Source of the DNA: Helichrysum umbraculigerum
Lineage: Eukaryota > Streptophyta > Magnoliopsida > Asterales > Asteraceae
Reading direction: 5' to 3'
DNA length: 64,000 nt
Assembly (NCBI GenBank): GCA_949592205.1
Contig: CATIUR010000003.1
Location: forward strand, 161,933,759 to 161,997,758
Positions 34,301-44,061 of this stretch are shown one piece after another. The translations under genes and the position numbers were made by a program. The notes beneath the pieces were generated by a model. The model was not told where the DNA came from. It searched no databases and saw nothing but the letters and a program-made list of their open reading frames with translations. Position 1 is the first letter of the stretch. Every line of letters begins with the position of its first letter.

Positions 34301-36119
34301 CGGAGGAAGTATATTTTTTTGACCGATGGTAGATCTTTAGGAATAATTCAATTGTTTTAGTCAAATCAGACATGCGTAAACATATGCTACATATGTAAAT
34401 TATTATTAGAGTAAATTACATTGCCCGTCCCTGTGGTTTGCACGTTATTACAAAGCCAGTCCCCGGGTCGGGTATTCCTCGGATACAGTCCCCTGACCCG
34501 GAATTTTGTATCATTGCCCGTCCCCACGTCAAACGGGCGTTTAATATGGCCGTTATCTCACCCCACGTGAGTTGCACATGGCCGAGTTAATTATATTGCA
34601 CGTCCCTGTGGTTCTTCGTATATTACGGTCCTAGTCCTCGGGTCGGGTATTGTGCGGACCGGCAATGAAATATAATGACAACCACAGAGACGAGGACCGT
34701 AATATAAGGACAACCACATGGACGGACAATGTAATTTACTCGGCCATGTGCAACTCACGTGGGGTGAGATAACGGCCATATTAAACGCCCGTTTGACGTA
34801 GGGACTATGAGTGATACAAAATTCCGGGTCAAGGGACTGTATCCGAGGAATACCCGACCCAGGGACTGGCTTTGTAATACGTGCAAACCACATGGACGGG
34901 CAATGTAAATTACTCTTATTATTAAGTAATTTTCGTCAACAGCCAACATTATTGATAATAAATGAAAACGACAAGAATAATTATCAAATGAACAAATTGA
35001 GCTAGCAGACTTACATCAATGAAATCGTTGAGCAGAAAATCCGGCATGTACAGCCGATAGAATACAGCAAAACGCATCAACACTCGAAGCTGCTTTGCGG
35101 TTTTCGGCATCATTAGCTCCTCAATATTCTCCATTTTCGCCTTCTTGAGCAGCTCGATATTATCACTTGGCCTCATGTTCACTCCTGAGCTCGCGATCAC
35201 CACTTTTTGAACCCTTTTGGGCCACATCTCAGCCATTCTGTACGCCACGAAACCCCCGTAGCTTGTCCCAACCACTATGTATTTATCAACCCCAATTTTG
35301 TCCATCAGTTTCGCGATGGATTTTGCTTGGAAGATCTCTGATCGCTCAGAGGACGTTGTGGTGGATTCTCCAAAGAACACTAGGTCGGGAATGTAGACGT
35401 TGAAATGAGGCGTGAGGAATGACACCTATGCGATCATACCAGTAACATATATTTAACAACGAACCCCGAAAAAAGTAATATATCTTATCATTATCTATCA
35501 ATGATACACATGTATCATCTATTCAATATATAACGATATGATAGTATTCAGTTAACTGAATAATACTCCTTCCGTCCCAAAATTATTGTCATCATTAAAG
35601 AAACACACAGATTAAGAAAAGTGTATTTATTACTGTTGACTACCAATAAAATTTAATCTTTACCATTTTCAAACATTTTGATTGGTTGGTTTTGGAAGAG
35701 GACAATTATTTTGGGACATACCAAAATGGAAAGATGGACAAATAAATTGGGACGGAGGTAGTAGCATATCGTTAAATATTGAGTAGATGATATACTAGTA
35801 TTCAGTTAAATATTCATCGATGAATATACAGGACAAAATCATTTTTCACTTGAAAGATTGCAGAATTAATACTGACCTGTTGTTGCCACTGCCACATGGC
35901 AGGAGCACCAAATCCATGAACTAAAACAATTGATGATTTCTGATCGTCACCTTCTAAATTTGAAGAATTGACTAACGAAGTCGTTTTTTTGGGTCCCCAA
36001 AAATGGATTTTTGTGTCGGCATCCACATCGATTACTTGAGAAGATAGACCAGAGGCGATGAGGGAACGACGGAGGAAAGAGCTGAACAAGGAGACGAAAC
36101 TGAAGCAAGAGGCCACCAT
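31357..36119 (-). CDS. Alpha/beta-hydrolase fold protein, paralogue B, five exons
   Basis: Exons in transcription order: 35877-36119, 35015-35425, 32230-32325, 31577-31644 and 31357-31474; all introns are GT-AG with the same phases as gene A, giving 311 residues. Motifs: IVLVHGFG near the N-terminus, nucleophile VVGTSYGGF (Ser136), acid WGEHDNIF (Asp260) and histidine KASHAPQ (His289). Exons 3, 4 and 5 are exactly as long as those of gene A (96, 68 and 118 bases); exon 1 is longer by eight codons and exon 2 shorter by four. The reading frame is clean, so both copies look functional. It lies upstream of gene A on the same strand, a tandem duplication later spread apart by transposons. Intron 2 (2689 bases) also hosts elements but is a quarter the size of that of gene A. 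Substrate unknown. Confidence 0.88.
31899..32192. mobile_element. Foldback MULE-type MITE, 294 bases, in intron 3 of hydrolase B
   Basis: Exact 9-base duplication TAAAATTAA at 31890-31898 and 32193-32201. Inverted ends GGGTTAAGTATTTGTAAATG and GGGTTAAGTGTTTGTAAATG continue for over 100 bases (CGTTGACTTCTTTAGTG, TACGTAACTAAATTGAC). Confidence 0.9.
32979..33682. mobile_element. MULE M5, 704 bases, with telomere-like core, in intron 2 of hydrolase B
   Basis: Exact 9-base duplication ACTCTACAT at 32970-32978 and 33683-33691. Inverted ends contain GTTCAAATGA / ATTCAAATGA and long arms of about 230 bases (ATATCTCACAAAT, TTTCGATTTG, CATACTTTTGACAA). The core 33232-33400 consists of TTTAGGG and CCCTAAA units, including a near-perfect inverted pair centred at about 33280. 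Confidence 0.9.
33234..33400. repeat. Telomere-repeat-like tract inside MULE M5
   Basis: A run of GTTTAGGGTTTAGGGGTTAG flips after about 45 bases into CCTAACCCCTAACCCTAAAC and continues as irregular CCCTAAA units with CATACTAAA spacers. The plant telomere unit is TTTAGGG/CCCTAAA. Confidence 0.9.
34045..34309. mobile_element. Stowaway MITE (Tc1/mariner), 265 bases, in intron 2 of hydrolase B
   Basis: Inverted ends CTCCCTCCGTCCC and CTTCCTCCGTCCC with a TA duplication on each side (34043-34044, 34310-34311). Confidence 0.92.
34409..34915. mobile_element. Foldback element, 507 bases, in intron 2 of hydrolase B
   Basis: Exact 9-base duplication TTATTATTA at 34400-34408 and 34916-34924. Inverted ends GAGTAAATTACATTGCCCGT / GAGTAAATTTACATTGCCCG continue nearly to the centre (CCCGACCC...GGGTCGGG, AACGGCCATATTAAACG). 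It is more GC-rich than its surroundings. Confidence 0.9.
35576..35761. mobile_element. Stowaway MITE, 186 bases, in intron 1 of hydrolase B
   Basis: Inverted ends CTCCTTCCGTCCCAAAATTA and CTACCTCCGTCCCAATTTAT, flanked by TA on both sides. Confidence 0.92.
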
Positions 36120-36598
36120 TGTTAATGTTAATGAAAGGAGGCTTTACAAGTTGGGTATGCTAGTTGCTAACTATAGGATGGCATGGAAAGAGTAGTGAAA
36201 CCAAAGTATATATATAATGAAGAAACTTGAATTAAGTTTCATACTTTCACACAACATTTAAGAGTGTTACATCAAGTGGTTGAATTATGACCATCTCAGA
36301 AAGGCAAAACAAGTGATAAAAACATAAAAATATGTATTGTTGTTGTAAAATTTCGTAGTTATAGTTTTTAATATTATTATTATTACATCATGTCTTTGTC
36401 ATAAAGCATTGATATAAGACGAAATAAAAATCACAGGCTTACGAAATCATAATAAGAAATTTTGATTGATTTAGCAATTAATCTAGCTGGAATGATATTT
36501 GGACGATCTGATAGTACTTTTAAGTTTTAACATAACTAAAAAGAGGCTAATTAACCACGAACGCAAACATGCATCTACTACAACCCATTCGAACTTAA

Positions 36599-36600
<2 letters not shown>
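36120..36600. other. Upstream region of hydrolase B
   Basis: Region 5' of the gene B start on the minus strand. A TATATATA stretch at about 36210-36218 is a candidate core promoter. Otherwise nothing is recognised. Confidence 0.4.

Positions 36601-36686
<86 letters not shown>
36601..36686 (+). repeat. (TGA)n microsatellite, about 28 units
   Basis: Uninterrupted TGATGATGA tract of 86 bases. It causes a long histidine run in one minus-strand frame, which is not a gene. Confidence 0.98.
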
Positions 36687-37136
36687 TGATAAAATGACGT
36701 TAATTACACAAATATTATTTTGAGCCATCCAGAAAGTAAGCATATGCATGTCATCTACTCACTCAAAAACAGCATTAAGAAATAAAAATAGATTCATAAT
36801 CACTTTGACTTGATGATTAAAAACTTAACAGTGTTGATAAAACAATACTTTGACTATAAAGGCTAAAAAGCAATGTAATTATACCATTTCTTAGAATTTA
36901 AATAACCAACCAAAATGTATTTAAACTTGAAGAAATCACAATCATCCAAAGTTTCCCAAAGTACGACACATTCATCCCACATGTTGAAAGGAGTTCCACA
37001 ACAACTATCATTTCTTAATTAGCCGCCCAGTTATTATTAGTATAAGGATAAGGATGACTAGTACAACACATACCAAATATCTAAAATTTTGATTTACGTA
37101 TCACTTTATCATTAGATATACAACCCGTATAGTAAC
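36687..37136. other. Intergenic, nothing recognised
   Basis: AT-rich spacer between the microsatellite and the hAT element. Confidence 0.5.
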
Positions 37137-38346
37137 TAGGGTGTACGTTCGGTCGGTTTACGGTTTATTGGTTTATTCGGTTTGGATAAATCGGTTTTCG
37201 GAAATATTTTTGAGAACCAATAACCAAACCAAATTTGTCAAAACCAAACCAATCCAACCAAATAAGAAATCGGTTTATTTGGGTCGGTTCTCCGTTAAAC
37301 CAAATTAAAAATTCAAGAAGAAAAAAGTGACTTGTCAAAAAAAGAATAGTGAGACTAGTCATGTACACATGTTAGTTTTCTTATTTCCATGACATAGTGA
37401 CGTAGCACAGTGGAAAATACTCAACTATGACGTCTACTCGTCTAGGCAAATTCTTATATTTACACTATAAAAAAAGTGTCAATTCTTCACGCTTTTTTCT
37501 TCACACTTTTATAAAGTGTTAACTTATTTGCTAAGTTATTCACACTTATAAGTGTGTACAAAATGTTCACGCTTTTAAGCGTGAAGAAATTGAACTAATA
37601 ACAATCTTTATTATAATGTTCACACTTATAAGTGTGAAAAAATTGAACAAAGTCCACACCTAAAAGCGTGAAGATTATTGCTAACACTTAAATTGTTCAC
37701 GCTTCTTAAGCGTGAAGAATTTGGGTGTTAAGAAATAATCTTCACGCTTTAAAGTGTTGCAAATCTAACATTTTTTCACGCTTATAAGCGTCAACATTGT
37801 GATATATATTATTATTAGTTCAATTTGTTCACACTTAAAAGCGTGAACATTTTGTACACACTTATAAGTGTGAATAACTTAGCAAATAAGTTAACACTTT
37901 ATAAAAGCGTGAAGAAAAAAGCGTGAAGAATTGACACTTTTGTTGTAGTGTTATAGTGGAGAGCTTGATGATTAAGTTATGGAATTGTACTTGATTTTGG
38001 GAGAAGTCGATAATCAAATTTTAAATTGGCCTTAATATTGGTTTAATAGGGATAACTTGCAAACAATAAAGATCCACTTTTAATTTACTCGTAGGCTTCC
38101 TCATTTCACGTATTTAATTGAATGGTTTCCATATTATAAACATAAACTACGGGTATTCTAAAAGTTTCGGGTATTCGGGTGAAAACCGAATTTATATTTT
38201 AGAACCCACAACTGGTCCAAAAACCGCTCTTATATTTCGGATGCCACCAAAAATCGGGACCAAATTCAGATTAGCCAGACCTACTTCAACCATAGTCACT
38301 TGGGTGGGTCGGTTTTTCGGGTGGAACCATATAATGAACACCCCTA
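37137..38346. mobile_element. hAT-like element, 1210 bases, hosting a CACTA MITE
   Basis: Ends TAGGGTGTACG and, inverted, TAGGGGTGTTCA, with flanks ATAGTAAC (37129-37136) and AGAGTAAC (38347-38354), an 8-base duplication with one mismatch. Subterminal regions are rich in CGGTTT/AACCG motifs (37147-37300, 38160-38330). No transposase is present. Confidence 0.7.
37463..37950. mobile_element. CACTA (En/Spm-type) MITE, 488 bases
   Basis: Inverted ends CACTATAAAAAAAGTGTCAA and CACTACAACAAAAGTGTCAA with TTA duplicated on each side (37460-37462, 37951-37953). The interior is made of hairpin-forming units such as TTCACACTTATAAGTGTGAA and TTCACGCTT...AAGCGTGAA, at least six pairs. Confidence 0.92.
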
Positions 38347-38407
38347 AGAGTAACAATCAGTAATTTGTACTAATTATTAGTACATAGATGAATAATTTCT
38401 ATTTACA

Positions 38408-39670
38408 TCAATCTAAAAAGACTGGTACGTCAGCACCTTCTTGTTTCAGGGTTGAATTGCACTGCTTAATCAGGTAATCAATTAATAAAGCTACGGCATC
38501 GACATCTTCTTCTAATAGTTGTTGTTGTTCAACCATTTCTTGAGCAATTGTTGGTGCAGTATCGACATCCACATAGAATGGGAACTCCAGCTTCTTCAGC
38601 CCACCACCAGAGTAATCTACTTTAAGTGTCACCATGATCACAGAGTTATCATCCTCATTCTTTTCACCTTTCAACCGGATGTAATTTCCTTCACTGACAC
38701 ACAGAACTTCAACTGGCATAGGACGTGGACTGTTGCTCAAACCACCAGATAACATCTTATTGTCCATTAGACATGGGTTGGGCTTTGGCAAGTTTACCAA
38801 GTCGACTTTAACCGGCTCATGTACACTATACTTCGTACTTTCAAGGGAAAGGAACGGATCTTTCAGGAGCTCTTTCGCAGACAACCTTTGGGACGTTGGA
38901 ACCAAACATAGCTCTATGAATTCCTTCACTTGCGAGTCTTTGACTTTCAAAAGACTGGCGGGCTTTATACCTCTAGTAACCTTTCTATATATTTGGCCTT
39001 GATTTCTACACTCACTATACGGATATTCACAAGTAATCAACTCCAATATGCACATTCCAAATGAATAGATGTCAACAACTTCGTTATATTCGCCTTCCCA
39101 TACTTCTGGAGCCATGAATTCGGGAGTTCCTATTACCCCTTCGACAGTGGGGTGCACCATTAGGGTTGTGAATCCTAAATCTCCAATTTTCACTTGTCGA
39201 TGATTTCCGTTAACAAATATGTTATCACACTTCAAATCTCTATGAATAATCGGCGGATCATGACTATGAAGATAATCTAACCATTGAAGAATCTGTCTAG
39301 CCCAATTCTTGATAACCTTTAAATCAACATTCTTATGCTTCTCGCGATATTGCCTCAACGTACCCGACGTGAACAATTCAGTAACCATATTAACGGTTTT
39401 ATTCTTGTCATCCACCCAAGAAGCATATGACTTCATTATGTTGTCATGTTTTAATTTTCTTAGTAAGCCAATCTCAACATGTTCAGCAGATTTCATCGCG
39501 TCATCTAACGTAATTTGGTTCCATGCAACTTCGATTCCTTCGACTTCATCAAACCCTTTATAAACAGATTTACATGCTCCTTTTCCTAGAATTTCATTAT
39601 ACCGAACGTAACGATCACGGGGACATCTTTCCACAACACCATCATCATCATCCTCAACAAACCCAACCAT
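38408..39670 (-). CDS. WNK-type serine/threonine kinase, intronless
   Basis: A single open frame of 420 codons. The kinase domain begins at about residue 24 with RYNEILGKGACKSVYKGFD. Lys34 in the glycine loop stands in for the catalytic lysine, and subdomain II reads GIEVAWNQI without lysine, the defining WNK feature. HRDLKCDN (142-150), DLG (164-166) and GTPEFMAPE (181-189) complete a likely active kinase. After it comes an OSR1-like C-terminal segment (IRLKGEKNEDDNSV...MVTLKVDYSGG...EFPFYVDVDTAPTIAQEMVEQ). Plant WNKs of this group (WNK5/8 class) act in ion, flowering-time and V-ATPase-related signalling. The protein is shorter than typical WNK8 (about 560 residues) and ends soon after this domain. 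Met at 39670 is chosen because it lies shortly before the conserved start; the frame is open to 39775. Lack of introns is unusual and suggests a retrocopy. Confidence 0.88.
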   Translation of the reverse strand: MVGFVEDDDDGVVERCPRDRYVRYNEILGKGACKSVYKGFDEVEGIEVAWNQITLDDAMKSAEHVEIGLLRKLKHDNIMKSYASWVDDKNKTVNMVTELFTSGTLRQYREKHKNVDLKVIKNWARQILQWLDYLHSHDPPIIHRDLKCDNIFVNGNHRQVKIGDLGFTTLMVHPTVEGVIGTPEFMAPEVWEGEYNEVVDIYSFGMCILELITCEYPYSECRNQGQIYRKVTRGIKPASLLKVKDSQVKEFIELCLVPTSQRLSAKELLKDPFLSLESTKYSVHEPVKVDLVNLPKPNPCLMDNKMLSGGLSNSPRPMPVEVLCVSEGNYIRLKGEKNEDDNSVIMVTLKVDYSGGGLKKLEFPFYVDVDTAPTIAQEMVEQQQLLEEDVDAVALLIDYLIKQCNSTLKQEGADVPVFLD

Positions 39671-40142
39671 TATTATATCACAAACAACGATTGCAAGTTC
39701 ACGAAAAAACGTTGAAAACAACAAGAGATCAAGAAACGAAATAAAACCTGTGTTCGGAAAACGCTTCACACGCAATGGAGAAAGAATTGATCAATGATGA
39801 TCGGAATCTATAGTAATTTTCAGTAGAGTTCATAGGGATTGATTTGAGTACGTAATATTTTTGAAAGAGTCCTAGTGGTGAAAATATAAGTAGTATATAT
39901 AATGAATATTCGTATAGTAGTGTGTGGATTGTTATGCACGCATTAATAGATATCATTGTTTAGTTACCACGTATAATAGGTTATCACAATCTCATCAATT
40001 CTAGGCTTCTTGTAGTGATAAAATATCCATCTATCCATTGATATATTAAATTAAATAAAGAAAATTAAATTATTGAATCTATTTTAATATTTTATCATGA
40101 ATCATCATTAGTAAGAAAATGAAGTATTATGGATTTTAAAAG
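39671..40142. other. Upstream region of the WNK gene
   Basis: AT-rich with a TATATATAATG stretch at about 39895-39905, about 230 bases upstream of the start on the minus strand. No other feature recognised. Confidence 0.4.
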
Positions 40143-40350
40143 GGGTTAATAATGGTTTAATCCTCAAAGTTTCATTTTTTTTCGTTTTAATCACTCAAAA
40201 TTTTTTATCATGATTTAACCCTTCAAGTTTGCATTGACTTATTGGTTTAACCCTTCAAAGGGTTAAACCATTGATTTTTTGAAAGTCAGCAGATTAAAAT
40301 AGAAAAACTTAAAATGATCAAATCATTAAAAAAAAACTTTAGGGATTAAA

Positions 40351-43123
40351 TGTAACATCCCGAATTTCAGGAAATTAATATCGTACACGGATATATTTTT
40401 ATTACGAAATATTATTATGTAGATAATGAGATATAGTGAAAAACGTAAACGGTTTTATCGGTTCCAGACTGTAGAGTTTAAAGGGGATAAAATAATTAGA
40501 CCGACTTATATAGATATGTACGTACAGTATATGTTTATCCAATATTTATCTAAAAACATTCCAAAGTGTTTTAGAGAGAGCGAGAGAAAAAGAGAAAAAC
40601 CTCAGGGACGATTCTAACTTCCAATTCCTTCAATTCAATTCATGATTCAAGTTTTAGAGATTCGAATTAATCTTCCTTTCATCATCTTCTAGCTCAAGTA
40701 AGTTGAATTCTTCCATGATTTAACCTAGGGTTTTGGGGTTTTATGAGATTTTGATGGGTTTTGTATGAATGAGGGTTTTAATCCGAAATTGAAGCTAGAA
40801 ATTGATTGAATTAGTGTTAGTTAGTGTTTTTATGATTGTTAGTAGTTATATAACATGTTGGAAGTGATGAATTTATGATTTGTGTTCTTGAATAATTATG
40901 AGGGTTTTGAAGAATCATGATTATAACTTGAAGTTATGGTTTAATTTGGTGTAGTTAGTGTTAATTAGTGTTATAAAAGTTGTTGAAAATCATATAACAT
41001 GATGAAAGTGAAGAAATTATGATTTAGTGTTCTTGAGTAATTCTAGAGTTTATGTTAAGATGATGTTAATAAGTTTAATTATGAAACTAGTGATACTTAT
41101 AGAGTATGATTATGATGATGAATATGTGTGGTAAGAGTTTTATTAGTGAGAGTTAAAAGTGATTAAAGAAGTAGTTTAATGTGATTAACTAAAGATTTAA
41201 CTAGTGAAATCAAAGTGGGGGAGGAAGTAATGAGATTATGTGGATGATTGATTAGTGTTTAAACATGTTGTTATGTGTTATGTACTTTATGATAGGGATT
41301 GAAGAAGTGGATGCTTATGTTGATCAAGATGGTGAAATCGTCATTTAAGAGATTGTGGTGAGTGATACGGGGGTTAAACAGGTGATTTGGTTGTGTAGTA
41401 CCGTATAGCTTGCGGGCTAGAGGTTTGCACAATCAAGGAAAAGTTATTTGTATATGTGTGTTTACTTAGTTTGTTGTCTTTAAATTATTTGTTTATATTT
41501 AATTGTTATGTGAATACGTGTTATTTGGAAAGTCAGTAGTGATTAACTCATTAGCGAGTAATGAGTATGTCACTGGCGTGAAGGTAAAAGAAAGAATTGG
41601 TGGAGAATAGTGTATGATTCGATTGTGTTGGATCCGGATTACTGTTGGGTAAGAGGCTACACAATCGGGTGAAAGATTATGTGTTCATATATGTGGATTA
41701 AATAATTGAGATTATGTAGTTATGATGTTATTTTTAATTGATAGTGTATGATTCGATTGTGTTGGATCCGGATTGCTTCCGAGCAAGAGGCTACACAATT
41801 GGGTGGAAGAAAATGTGTTTACATATGTGGATTAATTAGTGAAGATAGTGTAGTTATAATGTTATGTGAATCGATTGTTGGGTGATTATGTAGTTTGTGG
41901 ATTTTGTGGAATATGCTTATGTAGTGAAACAGTGTTAGTATGCATACCGTTGTGGTATGGTACTCAGTGAAATAGTGTTAGCATGCATATCGATGTGGTA
42001 TGGTGCTCAGTGATCAGTGTTCAGTGTGTTCAGAGATCAATGATTTTGTGTTTATGTGAATTGCTTGTTTGATTTGCCTGTGTACTCACTAAGCAGTTGT
42101 GCTTACCCGTTTCAGTGTTTATGTTGTAGGTTGATGTTTTGATAGAGACATGTGGATAGAAGGGTTATGAGAAGCTAGTGACATGGATATGGAGCATGCT
42201 TATGGTTAGAATATGCTTCTTTCTTTTGAATTGTTGTTTTGATGCTCAATTGTGTAAATCGCCCAAACAAAGAGTTTTTGAATTAAATATGTTGGTCAAT
42301 GTGTAGTAGTTGACTTTGAAAGTCAAACCGAGTTATGATGTCTAGTGTATGTGGTTGTTAAGAGTATGAAGTTATGTGATTGGTTTGGTTTGGGTCAAAG
42401 TGTTCAAAAGTGATTAAGTGTCGAATGTGATTGGTTGGTCAAATGAGAAGTTGACATATAGTCAACAATGTTGTAAGAGTCAAACATGTGTGGTATTGGG
42501 TAATGTGGTGGTGTTATGTAGTAGATTTGGTGAAAGTGTCCAAATGGACACCAAAACGGGTCAAAAGGGTTAAATCGGGTTAGAATGTACTTATGTGGGT
42601 TTGGTCAATGGTGTTAGACTTGTTTTGGTATGTTGATCATGTGTGCAAAAAGTTAGAGTTCAAGTGTTCATGGTTTGTGATTTGAGTTGTAGTCAAAAAG
42701 TGGTTAAAATGGTCGAAAAATGGTTATATGTCCGTTTTCTCGTAAAACGTGAATTTTGGAAAAGTGCAAAAATAGAAAGTTTCATTTTGGCATTTTGGAG
42801 GTGCCTGCAAATTTTCAGGGTCTAAGTGTTTACGAGTAAAAAGTTATGCGCGTCGGAAATTCGTATTTTGGTATTAGTTTGTGTGCAGCCCTGATTCCTG
42901 GGGAATCCGAATCCAAGTGTTAACAGCATGTCTGATTCCTGAGGAATGAGAGTCATTCCTGGGGAATCTCTTGTAAATTCACATTTTTGTTATTTGAGTC
43001 ATTATTTGATTAAGGGAACGATATAAGAGTCTGTAATGTCATATTTTAGATGTGGGACCTAATAGAGTGTGTTTTCAGTGTTATGTAAAAAAAAAAAAAT
43101 GGTTCTGTTTTCGGGGCGTTTCA
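40351..43123 (+). repeat. 5' LTR, 2773 bases
   Basis: Nearly identical to 44062-46833. Small frames inside (for example at 40426 and 42643) recur in the other LTR and are not genes. Confidence 0.97.
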
Positions 43124-43126
43124 AGT

Positions 43127-43138
43127 TGGTATCAGAGC
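43127..43138 (+). promoter_or_regulatory. Primer binding site (initiator tRNA-Met)
   Basis: TGGTATCAGAGC, a 12-base match to the complement of the plant initiator tRNA-Met 3' end, three bases after the LTR. Confidence 0.92.
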
Positions 43139-44047
43139 GATAGTTTAAGATAGTTATGTAATCCATTTTAGGATTTCATGATCTTAAACTATTATGAATT
43201 ATTTGATTTGCTATTATTATGATGAGTTATATGATTATTAATATGTGTTGATTCAGTAGTTAAAGTGTTGATAGAGAGTGTGTGATTAATAGTGCTATAT
43301 GATTATATGATTAGAGAATATGATGTGACTGCGGTCAACAGAGTAAGTGACTTATGTATGATTACGTTTATGAAGTGAAAACAGTGACTAGTGAATGATG
43401 TAGAAATTAAATGGGGTTCAGTGTTTATATGGAATTGTATGATTACGTGGAGTTAAGTATATGAATAACGAGTTAACGTTTCGCGGTGTATTTGTTGATA
43501 GAGCGCTGTTAAGTGTGTTTTGACTTGTTGAATACTTGTGATATATGATTTTACGTGTAAATTGTATTAAAGATTGATGATATGAGATACCCTGAGAAGG
43601 AAGTGTGTGTGACATAATCTGACTATGCCTGATCAACGTAGTTATATTATGTCATTTCACATGGAATTGTTAAGGTTATCAAGTATCAGAGAGATTTAAT
43701 GTAATTTGGAAGATAGGGTGTAAAAGAAAAGATGCTTATGGATTATGTGTTAAATATAGTGGTAAAGGAGATAATAGAGAATAGACTTGTATCTAGTGGT
43801 ACGAATTTCACTAATTATGTGAAACCAATATGTGAGGGTTATATGAATCTGAGTTGTAAATCAGTTGTTGAAGAATAAACAGTGAAGTTAAATAGAGTTG
43901 AATGCACAATGTATGTTCTTGTGTTGACTAGTGGTCTATGTTTACAGGGTGTGAGGTACTATATTATGATAAAACGCTTCTGCAAAGAGTAGAGATAATG
44001 TTAAGACTGAGTAGTAAGGGTGACATTCATGAGGACATGAATGAGAT

Positions 44048-44061
44048 AAGTGGGGGGGAGT
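44048..44061 (+). promoter_or_regulatory. Polypurine tract
   Basis: AAGTGGGGGGGAGT immediately before the 3' LTR. Confidence 0.88.

Larger units (their letters stand above)
43124..44061 (+). other. Internal domain of the LTR element, non-coding
   Basis: 938 bases without a supportable gag or pol frame. Between the primer site and the polypurine tract I see only AT-rich sequence with many stops. Confidence 0.85.

Noticed and set aside
36483..36749. Frame with about 28 consecutive histidines
   Set aside because: It is the reverse reading of the TGA microsatellite at 36601-36686.
40426..40617. 63-codon frame repeated at 44137-44328, and a 60-codon frame at 42643-42825 repeated at 46354-46536
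   Set aside because: Both pairs are the same positions in the two LTRs; duplication, not selection, explains the identity.
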